From Misgurnus anguillicaudatus (Eukaryota; Chordata; Actinopteri; Cypriniformes; Cobitidae), in NCBI RefSeq assembly GCF_027580225.2, contig NW_027395276.1, positions 2,091,001-2,155,000 of the forward strand: a DNA stretch of 64,000 bases. Reading direction: 5' to 3'. Below the pieces are notes generated by a model that was not told the DNA's origin, did no database searches, and saw only the letters and a program-made list of their open reading frames with translations. Below, piece after piece: positions 45,384-55,782 of this stretch. Positions within the stretch are counted from its first letter, which is position 1. Each line of letters begins with the position of its first letter. The translations under genes were made by a program, and so were the position numbers.

Positions 45384-45461
45384 TAGAGATGACACTACAA
45401 TGATGGACCAGCCAGATTTCTCCAGCATAAGAAGAGCTCCTGTACTCATCTGAACATAACT
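45384..45461 (-). pseudogene. hsd11b1l: SDR (11-beta-HSD1-like) exon remnant, beta5/catalytic Ser segment
   Basis: On the minus strand 26 codons read SYVQMSTGALLMLEKSGWSI then IVVSSL. This closely resembles the segment VNFVSYVQMT.ALP.LEKS.GSI.VVSSLLGK of hydroxysteroid 11-beta-dehydrogenase 1-like proteins; IVVSS carries the catalytic Ser of short-chain dehydrogenases. The expected LGK and a GT donor are absent after SSL (the sequence continues TAACAACACATTC), and GS before IVV has become GW-S. No exon with the YxxxK active site was found. Together with 46087-46188 it is best read as a decayed gene; the specific family name is from memory of the protein. Confidence 0.6.
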
Positions 45462-46086
45462 CCTGCCAACAGTGACACCAGCCTCATATCATTTACAGTA
45501 CATTCAGTTTCTGCTTACATTTCAATGAACTCTCTCTGACTTTTCTTGACCCTAAATTTACTCCTTAAAACTCAACTCCCTCTTGTCAAATATGGTGGCA
45601 TGTCGATAGTGTCAAATCTCATTGGCTCATGCTTTATCTATGAGCCTCCGTATTTAAGCTTATCATGTTGTTCTGTATATTTCCATGGATATGTGATGCT
45701 TTAATCATTAAATTAATATCTATATAATGTGTAGCTGTATACTTTTAAGCATGTCTCTGTGTGTTTAAAGATAAGGGGTCTGGTGAAGAGTTTAATAACC
45801 TGTGCCAACCTGTTACCATGCTGACACAGTGTTTTTTTAAGGGTTCCTGTTCATTTAGCACAATATTTACAAGGTAGCATTAAATGATCATGTGATATTT
45901 GCCAAAATCTTGGTACATGGTGAAAAACCAAACATTAGGTTTTAAATAGGGTTATTTCAACCTATGGTTAAATCATATTGACATTTTCTAGTTAAAAAAT
46001 AACCTAGGATTTTTTCGATTGTATTTTCATTTTCAAACAAACAATTTTAAGACGATTGTAAGTGGATTCAGGACAAAACAGTTGAC
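45462..46086 (-). other. Interval between the two SDR exon remnants
   Basis: About 600 bp of AT-rich sequence. The exons expected between the two recognised SDR segments (cofactor helix and NAG-equivalent strand, LDYLVLNH-like) could not be recognised on either strand. Confidence 0.5.
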
Positions 46087-46188
46087 CTCCCCTCTCGCAG
46101 TGATGACAATCTGCGAACCGAACTGGGCGTAATGGTAGGCCATCTGCTCCCTAATGCCCCTACAGGCCCCTGTGATGAGTACTCGCAC
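46087..46188 (-). pseudogene. hsd11b1l: SDR (11-beta-HSD1-like) exon remnant, Rossmann nucleotide-binding segment
   Basis: On the minus strand 34 codons read VRVLITGACRGIREQMAYHY, then AQFGSQIVITARGE. This is the beta1-alphaB-beta2 start of a short-chain dehydrogenase of the 11-beta-HSD1-like group (normally RVLITGASTGIGEQ.AYHYA.FGA.IV.TARRE). The TGxxxGxG cofactor motif is broken: the last Gly is Arg (TGACRGIR). Bounding splice sites are poor (TATGAG before; GAGGTCAAC after). It lies 0.6 kb upstream of the other remnant in the same strand and order. In human, CELF5 and HSD11B1L are both on 19p13.3, so local persistence of a relic is plausible. Confidence 0.65.
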
Positions 46189-46433
46189 CCCCGAACAGAC
46201 TCATATGTGTGCATGAAAACAATAATACTAATACAATAATGTACTAAACACTGCTAATTTGTTGCATTGCATAAGAAACATTTCCTTAAATACATACCAG
46301 ATAGTTTGGATGAAAATGTTACCATAGAAACAGTGTATGCTGATCCCGTGCTCTCCATCAGGAACAATATTGATTATTCATAAAATACTAACTTTAACTT
46401 AACCACTACAAATGTATTTTTTTAAAGACTCTT
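46189..46433. other. Short intergenic stretch, nothing recognised
   Basis: No further SDR exon, repeat or regulatory motif was recognised here. Confidence 0.45.
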
Positions 46434-46755
46434 TCATGCGTCTGACATACAATCTTCACTGTTTGTTCACTTTAATCGTCTTTTGGTCACATGATGTTTA
46501 TTGCATATGCATACATTCCATTTAATTTTTATAAAGGATTTTTGATAGAGATCAGATGCAGAGCGTTCTTTAAAACATACACAGAGTTCTTTCTCTTTCA
46601 TGTGAGGCGTTACTTCCGGGTTGTATAACTTGCAGAAGTGCACCACCTGGTGGATAATTGCGGTATTGCGAAATCCGGAAATTCTCGTCATTGGCAGGGA
46701 AGGGTTTTTTCTTAATTGACGAGATAACTTGTCAATGGCGGCGAAAGAGTTAAAG
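46434..46755. mobile_element. Repeat H, copy 2
   Basis: TTCCGGGTTGTATAACTTGC, CCACCTGGTGGATAATTGC and GACGAGATAACTTGTCAATG, then GGCGGCGAAAGAGTTAAAG, match the copy at 50115-50600 in the opposite orientation (ATTGACGAGATATCTCGTCA; TCCACTAGGTGGCAACCTTC). Confidence 0.75.
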
Positions 46756-46872
46756 AACTGACATTTGAAATGCGTAACGTATTTTCTTTTAAATTAGCAT
46801 TTTTTTATCAGACTCTACGTTAACAAGCCCGTATTTCTGAATAACCTGTGGGCAGGATTAAGCAGATTTTAA

Positions 46873-47170
46873 AGCAACACCAAAGAGTTTTTTTACCTTA
46901 AAATAACGTTTCAATTGTTCATCCACTCGAAACAGGGTGAACGGCACTTTCACATTCACTTTGGAGCCCTCTATCGGCCAAAACCGCACTAAACAAGTTT
47001 CCAACCGTCGTAGTTCGAGTAAAAACTACAAAAACTTGCTTTACGGCAGGCCTACAATCCAGTCAGAGACAGCTTTGCTGCAGTAGGCTAAATTATTTAC
47101 GACAGTGGTAATGGACAATTCCGCTTCCAACCTGTAGGGGGAGCAAAGAAAAAAACTCTTTAGTGTTGCT
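46873..47170. mobile_element. TTAA-flanked hairpin (AGCAACACCAAAGAG ends)
   Basis: The ends are AGCAACACCAAAGAGTTTTT and AAAAACTCTTTAGTGTTGCT, with TTAA at 46869-46872 and 47171-47174. The interior contains ACCTGTAGGGGGAGCAAAG. No coding. Confidence 0.85.
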
Positions 47171-47174
47171 TTAA

Positions 47175-47336
47175 GAAAGTTTTCACACCCCAAAACAGCA
47201 CATCTACAAAGGGACAATTTTAACATGTTATAATAAATCATCTGTGTGGTATTTTGTGCTAAAACTTCACATATGCACTCTAGGGACACCAAAGACTTAT
47301 TTTACATCTCTAAAAAAATCTCATAATATGACCCCT
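47175..47336. mobile_element. TTAA element (AGTGGTCATATTATGAG), truncated copy 2
   Basis: ACCAAAGACTTATTTTACAT and CTCATAATATGACCCC before TTAA at 47337-47340 match the left half of 43515-43998 in inverse orientation. The other half is missing; the TTAA hairpin at 46873 abuts the break. Confidence 0.75.
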
Positions 47337-47340
47337 TTAA

Positions 47341-49721
47341 TATCATTATCTCATTTTTGACGGAGGTGGCGTTTGACGGCTTTTGCACCCGAGGTCCTCA
47401 TTTATAAAAATATAAAAACAATAAGACTTTGCTTACAATGACAACAAGGCTCAGTGCAAAAAATATCTCTTTTTAATTATGATAACATCATTACACAAAC
47501 GGACGAAGCTACTGATAAAGTAACTTAAATTTTCAAAAGAAAAGATAAATACAACCAGAGGTTTCGGCGGAAGCTTGCGGGCTGCACAATAAAACACCGC
47601 TACAAAGAAGCAAGAGATTACTTGTACACAGACAGAAGAAAAAAAACAGCAAAAGCTTGAGAATCATGAAACCAACTTTTAACAGCTTAAAGTCAAACCA
47701 TTTGAAATATAGTACAAATGTGATGAAACCAAATACAGATTTTCAGTCTGCTCAATATACTGGCACAGAAAAAGCTAAAACTATGTCCACAGCTGAAAGG
47801 TTGACAATTCATATTTAGATAATGTGATTTATTCCCCCCATTACCTACAATGAGCTATCCAAATGAACAACCAGAGCTTACAATCATCTGATCTTTTGAG
47901 CACTTTTCTCAAAATAAATGACACGTGCTGTGTATTTCAAATATCAAAGTAGAAAACTACACAATAAACCAATGAGGAGTCGGTGGCGCACTACTGAAGA
48001 GATTCAAAAACCTTCAGTCTGTCTACGACTGAGCCACATGCAAATGATAGCAGAAAAAAACACACATCCCTTCAGAGAACACTGCTTTGCATTACATTTA
48101 CATAAATCCCTTCATGTGCAGGTCAATAACAAAATCATTTTGGTGATGAAATTTATTGGGCACCAAAAAACTACAAACTATTAAGATATTTATAACAGAA
48201 CGCAGACTAGCCTTTAATTTGGCATTAGGATTGTTTTAACAGTCCGCAAGGTCAAATCATTTCAATTTACAATGTTTTGAGCCTCATTTGTTTATTTTTG
48301 ATTTTGGTGATGCTAATCAGGTAAGACACTTCATATGGTTTCTTTTCTTATGCAACTCACATTTGCAGTGTTTTTAATGTTTCTGTGAGACAGGTGAGAG
48401 CTACTGTACACTCAAAAGCTTAAAGTGCAAATGCTACAAGCAAAAAAAGACCCACATCAGCTACACGAACAGATGGCCAATTACAACACGTATGTGCATT
48501 ATTTACATACAAAATGTGAATGTCATGTGAAACAGATTTGCTGTTTTATCACTTTCAGAGCTACACCAGTGCACAAGTGAAACCCGTCAGACGTCGAGAA
48601 AATGAAATCGTAAAATGTTTTAGAGCTGTGCTCGGGTCAGCTATGATGGTCAAATCTGTTAATAAGCTATAATAACATAAGCATACACAGGCATCGCCTT
48701 TAATTCACAGTAAGGCAAAGTAGTTTTGAGGAAATCGAACTGGTTTATCCAGCCTGCTGGATTGGACTAAACTGAGGACTAGTAAACTTTACAAGTCAAA
48801 CTATTAAACTGCTGTCACAGAACTGGGCTACATGCATTGAACGTTTTAACCATCTAAGTGATTGTGAGATTGTTGTTAGTATTATTAAATGAACATATAT
48901 ATACTGTCGTGTATATTATCTCGCGAAACGGCATTCATTTTTTACAACAGAAAATTTTAATCTAAGCAAAAAATCCTTTGGCGATATGCATGACATTAAG
49001 TGCGCATCTGCTTTTTTACACAGGTAAAACAGACAAATGTTTCTTGGATTGTTACAGTGCTACAAATAGGGCCTGGTGATGTCGTGATGATGTCACCCAA
49101 CTTACCTAGACACAGGTAAAGGTACATATAATCCATAAAACCACCTTTGGACTAAGATGTAAGCTACATCTTTCACAGAACATACCTACCATTTTAAGCA
49201 AGCCGATTGTATTTTTTAATTCGGCACCTAAAGCCGACAAGAAGTCCCAATAAGCGTTTGTACAGCAATTATAAGCTTTTTATATAATAAATAGGTTTCA
49301 ACTGTGTCAGTTACTTAAAATTTCAGATAAAGCCCTCCTCCTGTTTCTTTTAATATTAAGTGTCTCGCTCACATCACGTATGCATTACTGAAATGCAAAC
49401 TATTTACAATTCAAAAGAAGCAACGAGCGCACGTTCATAAACGAATCTCAAATGAGACTGACCTTTGCCGTGGCATTAAAGCTAAATAAAAAGTACCCCG
49501 GCCTTAGTACATTAAAATGACCTGTTTAACGGGCATATAAACATTAAAGTGTCTTCCTAACCTGTCAATAACAACATCAACACAAATGAACAAACCCTGA
49601 ACGTTTCATACCTCCGCCAGCCCTTCACAGCAAGGCAAACTGTATGAGAAGGTACAATGCGATGATACTTAAGCTATGAAAAGGTCAGACAGTGGGACTG
49701 TTTTGTTTTCGTCTGTTTCGT
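47341..49721 (-). other. Probable spindlin 3'UTR
   Basis: About 2.3 kb of repeat-free sequence directly downstream of the spindlin stop on the minus strand. Candidate poly(A) signals (TTTATT on the plus strand) lie at 47828-47833 and 48152-48157. Freedom from transposons, in contrast to all other non-coding parts of the window, supports transcription or constraint. The 3' end cannot be fixed. Confidence 0.5.
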
Positions 49722-49927
49722 TTAGGTGGTCTTCACCAGGTCATACACGTGAATGTGGAAATCGTCATCATATTTGATGTAATAAACGGACGGCTTAGCG
49801 GGAACTTGATAGATGACCAGGCCAGTTCTCTTCACCCCTTTATCAGTGACGTACTCCACCTGCTTACCCACAAGGCTCTCGGTTTCCTCTCCGGGCTTTC
49901 TGTCTGCCGGGAGCAGGTGTTTATTCT
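49722..49927 (-). CDS. Spindlin-family protein, terminal exon (third Spin/Ssty repeat)
   Basis: The acceptor is TTTCTTCCACAG (49928 upward) and the stop TAA lies at 49724-49722. With the split Glu it encodes 67 residues: [17 protein letters not shown], then [38 protein letters not shown] and [12 protein letters not shown]. This is the third Tudor-like repeat and C-terminus of spindlins (human SPIN1 as recalled: [49 protein letters not shown]). Spindlins are nuclear readers of H3K4me3 plus H3R8me2a. The paralogue (spin1-, spina/b- or spindlin-Z-like) cannot be assigned. Confidence 0.95.
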
Positions 49928-50114
49928 CTGTGGAAGAAACAAGGAAATTCAATTATTTTGAATGTTAAAAATTGTTGATTTGTCAATGGTAATCCCATTG
50001 AATCAATATCAGGCTTGCACCCTCATTAAAAAACATCATTATGGTGATCAGTGTTTGCTTTGTTTGTTTAGTTAAGCCCTTGACTTTCACGAAGTTTAAA
50101 GACATACTATGCAG

Positions 50115-50600
50115 TTATTTTACCCTAACTTTTTCCCCGCCATTGACGAGATATCTCGTCAATCAAGAGAAAACGCTTCCCCGCCAATGACGAGTATTTC
50201 CGTCTTTCTGCAATACCGCTATTATCCACTAGGTGGCAACCTTCCGCAACTTTTTAAATCCGGAAGTATTGCCCTATGGCAAGCTGCTGCATGTCCGTGT
50301 CTGTTTTAAAGATCGCTCTGAATGGGATCTCTATGAAAAGTCCGTCACAAAAATGGAATTATCTCTGCTTTTTGCTCAAAATGTGGTGTTTTTGCAGAAA
50401 CCTACCCATATTTAAAAGCTGATTACAAAAGATTTTTTTGTTTGAAAGCAGAGGGTCTGTTCTTTCATTTGGTATATTGTATGTTTATATATTTGAAAAA
50501 GAACATTTTCTGGAAGGCATTAAACTTTTGTGAAAATCATGAAAAACGCTGGCGCTGGCTGGCAACTTTTTTTAAAAAACGCTGGCGGTGAAAGAGTTAA
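50115..50600. mobile_element. Repeat H, copy 3
   Basis: The left part CCCCGCCATTGACGAGATAT and CTCGTCAATCAAGAGAAAAC is followed by AATGACGAGTATTTCCGTCT. The right end is AAAACGCTGGCGGTGAAAGA, then GTTAA. It is the most complete copy. Confidence 0.75.
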
Positions 50601-50748
50601 TATAACAAAGTCATAGTATGGCGAATCATCCTCCTGTTGAAGCTCGAGGAGGACGCTGCTAGCAAAACCAGCAATGCAAGCTTGAGAGAACCGCCCTTGA
50701 CAAATCTCGCAAGAATCACGACTTGCTTTACGGCAACGACGTCACACA

Positions 50749-50893
50749 CGTTAGGCTTGTTCGACTTGGTGCGGCGCTGCAAGAACCAACCGCCGGATGA
50801 CGTCAAAGTACCGCGAGAATGATCCGAGACGGCACTTTGACGTCATCCGGCTGTCGGTTCTTGCAGCGCTGCATGAAGTCAATCAAGCCTATA
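50749..50893. repeat. Short hairpin, ~60-bp arms
   Basis: GGCTTGTTCGACTTGGTGCG and CGCTGCAAGAACCAACCGCC, then GGATGACGTCAAAGT, are mirrored by ACTTTGACGTCATCCGGCTG, GGTTCTTGCAGCGCTGCATG and AGTCAATCAAGCC. It contains CRE-like TGACGTCA in both arms. Confidence 0.8.
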
Positions 50894-52595
50894 ACAACAA
50901 GTGCACGCGCGAATTTGAGACGTGAGGCTAAACAATTTAAAAGCTAAGAAAGCACGTTCGGAAGAGAGTAGGAAAAGTAAAAGAGAATCTGACCATGTTA
51001 GGAACCGGACAAAAGTCCCACTAGGTCAGGTTTTTACTTGTTGGCGTGAGCTAAAAGACAGCACTGGATGGGATGCTGATCTGGCGATCTTGTTGATGGA
51101 CTAGTAAGTAAATCTCTTATTTGTTAACTTGTTTGCGGTCTATGTTGTATGTTGTTGCGCTTGCTTGTAGTATGTCATGCGATTATCATGACAACAGTTG
51201 TCAATATCTCACATAATTATCAGGACATAAATAAGCCTAGAGGTTGTAAATAGTGTAAACATGCACAATTTGCAAACTATTATGATAAATAGCAATAATC
51301 ATGTATAGTGACATTAAAACGAACAATGAAATAATGCAACGTACACAATTAACTTTGTAACTTTGTCGTGGCATTTTGTAATGTTTACTTGTGATTTAGC
51401 TGCAATCATGTAAAAACGTTATAAGCCAGCAAACGCGGTGGGCTACTTTATTATTATATGCACTCTACACTTGGAATAAACTTCTTATTATCCTATTAGC
51501 ATCATCTGTAGTTTAGTAGACTATGCAGTAGCCTAATATTTGTATGAAATTGTGAAACATTACCTGGTCATTATCTTCGGAGTGGGAAATTACGACAGTT
51601 GCAAGTATTCTCCAGCGACTCTAGGGGTCGCTGTTTGACAAAAACGCCGAAAATGCATAGAGCGGCTTTGGCATAGAGATGCATAGATTTCTCTGTGTTT
51701 GTATGCGTTTATGTAGAAACACATGTGCATTGAAACAGAAAGATGTTTTTCAAAGTAATCTGAAATTGGTTGCTTTTTGAAAAGACATTAAGATGATATT
51801 AAATTAAGCTGCTTGACATGATGATGTTGATTCTTTTATGACCGTTATAATTGTTCTGGTTTGAACAGAAATAATACTGACACATTTAGAACTCATCACT
51901 CATCCTACAAATCTTAACAATGGTGACAATCATCAAACTAATTCATATAAAACAATTAACTTGGATTAGAGTCATGGATTAGATTAGTACTATGTTTATA
52001 CCCAGCATGCATTGCAGCATGAAGCCTTCTTTTGTTAATCGTCAACATTGATGAGCTTCATAGACTGATTTATGATGGCAGAGATTGATTTAGTAGTTTA
52101 ACCTTCTAAGTATGTTTTTATCATTCTGAAAATAACAGAAACTGCTTCCAACTAGCACTATAATATCACCCATTTTGTACACATCATTAACACTGTACGT
52201 GCATACACAAGAAATAATATTTAGGTAAGTCTACAACTAAATTACTTGGTCACATTAGATCTAAGTTTTCTTTGCAATAGCAGATCTAAATTAAAACATG
52301 CTTCATCAGTCGAATTTTTTTTAACATTAACACAAGCAAACACAAGCCCAACTAAAGCAAACATTGATCACCATAATATTTTTTTCCTGTTGGGTTTATT
52401 ACTGATCATACACAGTATTAATATTATAATAGGCCTGTTGTTTCTACACAAGGTTATGATGATGACACCTGGTTAAACTTTCGTTTTCCCAGTTAACTTT
52501 CGTTTCATAATTAAAAGGCCCCAGGTGCGATACTGCCACTATGCCACGATTGTTCTCGCCACGATTATTATGAGAAACAAGGTCGAAACAACCGA

Positions 52596-52905
52596 TAAAC
52601 AAGAGTACGTCATTTTAGATTAGAGAAGTCATCCAGCTGTACTTCGCTACATTAACAATAAGTTAGTTGTGCTTGGGAAAGCCAAGGCCAATCGAAGTAA
52701 TAAACAGAGTACGTCATTTTAAGATTTGAGGAGATGTCTAGTTGTACTTTGCTATATTAACACTAAGGAATCTGTGCAAGCTAGGCCAAGGCCATGAGAA
52801 CTTATCAGCAGAATACATCATTTTAGATATGAGAAAGGATTCAGCTGCACTCAAACAAGTAAGTTAATTGTGGCAGGCCGAGACGAATGTATGTCATCTC
52901 AGATA
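52596..52905 (+). repeat. Three degenerate ~105-bp tandem units
   Basis: The units start at about 52598, 52705 and 52809 with AAGAGTACGTCATTTTAGAT, CAGAGTACGTCATTTTAAGA and CAGAATACATCATTTTAGAT. Each continues with (C/T)AG(C/T)TGTACTT(C/T)GCTA-like and GCCAAGGCCA-like segments. A TATAAAAATGG lies at 52926, just after the third unit. Confidence 0.7.
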
Positions 52906-53651
52906 AGACGTGTTTGATCTTAGTGTATAAAAATGGATTCAGATGTTGGGAGGGCAGATGATCTTTGAGCATCTCTTTGAGGAATGTTGATTTTCTCACT
53001 TTGTTGGCTCGAGCAAAAAAAAAGTAATTTTTGTTTGGCAACTGGAACATTTGTCTCCTGAGTATTTTTCTTATGAAGATTCAAGATAAGGCTTTTTGCC
53101 ACTATAGGTTTTGTTAAAATTTCAATATTCGTTCAATATTAATGAAGGGTGCAAACATGATATTGATTTAAAGGGATTAACATTGTAAAATTTTTTTTGA
53201 TTTGCCATCGTTTTAATGGTTGATTGCTATCTGGGTAGCCACCTCAAATTATGTTGCTTTTCAAGAAGTGTACTATTATTTTCCACAACTGGAGTTTTTT
53301 AAGATGCTGACAATAAAACAAAACACAGAAGGAACCCAAGCAAGAATATCATAGAGACTCAAAAAGGTTTATCTTGCATTTAATTATTTTCTAGTGAATT
53401 TAATTTAATTTAATTCATCTAAAGGCCATAAACACAACATTCGGAGGGACCAAAACATTCAAGGTAGGGATGCTTAATGAGTAATCGTGATTTATTTATA
53501 GCAGAATAAAAGTTTTTGTTCACATTCTATATGTGTGTGTACTGTGTATAATAACTTTGTATAGGTAAATGCACACACATGCATGTATATATTTAAGAAA
53601 TGTTTACATGTGTATATACATTTGTATATTCATGTATAATTTATATTATAT

Positions 53652-54336
53652 TAGAGCTGCAACAATGAATCGATTAAATCGATAAAAATCGATTACTAAA
53701 AGAGTTGGCAAAGAATTTCATAATCGATTCGGTGTGTCGCGTGACGCAGAGACGTTTAATTATTAAAAAAAAGAAAAACTTTAGTTAAGCGTGAACACGC
53801 TTGGTCTTTCTCGCGCACTGTTGCTTGCAGCGTTCGGTGCTTCATAGACAGGGCGGAGCAAAGATAAAAAAAAACGAGCGGAGGTAGAGGAAAACCACAT
53901 GTCAGTCTTTTTCTCCACCCAAACGTACATCACCTGGAAGTTAGCCAGCAAAGAGGTAAACAATCAAAGACGACCCGCTCTGCTTTATGGAGCGACGTCA
54001 GCGGGGAAAAAAAACTTTCTAGAACCAATAAAAAAGTCCAATGACAAACTCCAATGATATTAAACAAAAAAAATCAAACTTTGAGAGAGAGTTTTGTGAA
54101 CACTTTTCCCCGTCATGGACCTGTAGGTTAAATCATCGCACCGTCACTCTCCTGCTGCTCTGTACTGCATGCTCCAGCTCATGCCGAGCAAGGACACGCG
54201 CGTGCCCGGCCCAACATACAGTTAGTGCCCTTTTGTTGAATAAACATCGTCTTGATTTTTGTTGAGGTCTTCACGGGTCCGAAAAAATTATTGATAGGTT
54301 AATCGATTATTAAAATAATCTTTAGTTGCAGCCCTA
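53652..54336. mobile_element. hAT-like element (TAGAGCTGCAAC ends), nested
   Basis: The ends are TAGAGCTGCAACAATGAATC and AATAATCTTTAGTTGCAGCCCTA minus the first bases. The octamer TATTATAT is identical on both sides (53644-53651, 54337-54344). Both ends are rich in ATCGATT. The GC-richer interior (GAGCGGAGGTAGAGGAAAAC) has no transposase. A fragment of the same terminus is at 54380-54449 in the opposite orientation. Confidence 0.85.
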
Positions 54337-54463
54337 TATTATATATAAATACAAATACTTTATTTATATATCTTTTTTTATGAAATTCGTTGCCAACTCT
54401 TTTAGTAATCGATTTTTATCGATTTAATCGATGCGTTGTTGCAGCCCTAATATTCATATATAC

Positions 54464-54845
54464 TAGGGATGCACCGATATGGAAATTTTGGCCGTTACCG
54501 ATAACCAATAACTCTTTATATTTGGGGGCCGATAACCTATATATATAGATCGATAAATATTCATCTTATTTTCACAATGAAAAACTCCCAGACCGCGGAC
54601 ATCTTGTCTTTGCGCTAGACTAGCATACTCTTCTTAAGCCCGCAACACGTGTCATCTTTGTGCTATGTCACAGAAAGCACCAATCAAAACTTCACATGGC
54701 CAGCAATGAGCAAGTGAAGTGGTTCAGCAAACCAAAATAATCCATCATTTATCGGCTTTCATTTATCTGCTTAATTTTGCTATCAGACCGATAACCGATA
54801 ATATTAAAAATAAGCAGTTATCGGCTGATATATCGTGCATCCCTA
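54464..54845. mobile_element. hAT-like element (TAGGGATGCACCGATA ends), nested
   Basis: The ends are TAGGGATGCACCGATATGGA and GATATATCGTGCATCCCTA. The octamer ATATATAC is identical on both sides (54456-54463, 54846-54853). The subterminal CCGATAACC repeats are inverted at the other end. Confidence 0.88.
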
Positions 54846-55331
54846 ATATATACATAGTTATTATACACAGTTCACACACACATATATGACGTAAACGAAA
54901 AACTTTTATTCTGCTATAGATTAATTGCGATTAATCGTTAAGCATCCCTAGTTCAAGGCTATACATTTGTATATTAAAAATATCAAAGTTTCGGATTATT
55001 GGGGGGACATGTCCCCCCTCAATGTCTATTGTGGTTACAGCCCTGATTTATCTTGCATTCTGTGATAAGACTATGAGCAAGATTTACTAAACAGGAGAGC
55101 AATTCCAAAAATTTGAGTGGGAGTTTCTTGCGGTTTTTAACTTTAATGGGAGCGAACCTTTCTACGGATGATTTACTGACAAGGACCACATTAAAGAACA
55201 CAGGTGCAAAATCTCATTTCCATAATGACGAATATAAATGTATTTAAGACATGGTTTTTGGGGCGTTTAATACTGGAGCAAATATCAGTCCACTGACTTT
55301 CTTAGAATTTGAATTAAACAAAACATATTAA

Positions 55332-55782
55332 AGGTGACATAGAATGATTGAATGGGGTATTTATCCTTGTTCTGTGATGTGACATGTAGACAAAAAATGT
55401 TTTTGTTTGGGTCTGTAATGCCTTAGAAGCTTCCTAAAAACCTCTCTCAAATAGCTCTATTAGGGTGGGGGAATTTAAACAAGTGGTTTTGCACCTATTT
55501 GGCTCCCCCTACTGGCTTAACTTGCAATCTCATTACTGATTGGCTGACTTTGCTGCCACTCAAAAAATGTAGCCAATTATTTTAAAGTGGAAGGGCAGTT
55601 AGATGCCTGTGATGTCATAAGCATCAGTTTTTCAGATTGGGCTGTTTTCTGGCTGACATTTCTAAAAGAGGAATTTCTGTGAGACTGAGATGTTTAGCAC
55701 TTTTTGTATGTTTGTGAATGTGGGTAGACTACCATTATTCAACAAAGACAAGGTAAAAATGTTTTTTCATTCTCTGTCCCCT
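55332..55782. mobile_element. TTAA-flanked element (AGGTGACATAGAATGATTGA)
   Basis: The left end AGGTGACATAGAATGATTGA follows TTAA (55328-55331). The right end TTTTTTCATTCTCTGTCCCCT minus its first base precedes TTAA (55783-55786). GGTGACATAGAATGA and TCATTCTCTGTCCCC are imperfect inverted termini. It is a widespread cyprinid non-autonomous element. Confidence 0.78.

Larger units (their letters stand above)
49985..53190 (+). repeat. Dispersed repeat D, long interrupted copy
   Basis: It starts at about 49988 (AATCCCATTGAATCAATATC) and ends with an inverted-looking counterpart near 53120-53185 (AATGAAGGGTGCAAACATGA, then ATTGATTTAAAGGGATTAAC). Between, 51700-52040 matches 2085-2280 (GAAACACATGTGCATTGAAA; CCAGCATGCATTGCAGCATG). 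It is interrupted by repeat H (50115-50600) and a hairpin (50749-50893). No reverse transcriptase or transposase frame was recognised. Confidence 0.55.
53465..54950. mobile_element. hAT-like element (TAGGGATGCTTAA ends), outer layer of nest
   Basis: The left terminus TAGGGATGCTTAATGAGTAA, then AGCAGAATAAAAGTTTTTGT, is mirrored by AAAAACTTTTATTCTGCTAT and CGTTAAGCATCCCTA. The flanking octamers ATTCAAGG and GTTCAAGG match at seven of eight positions. It contains two further complete hAT-like elements and a fragment. Confidence 0.88.

Noticed and set aside
45384..46188. Functional hsd11b1l gene
   Set aside because: Cofactor Gly replaced by Arg, missing YxxxK exon and missing splice consensus argue for a pseudogene; kept as such.
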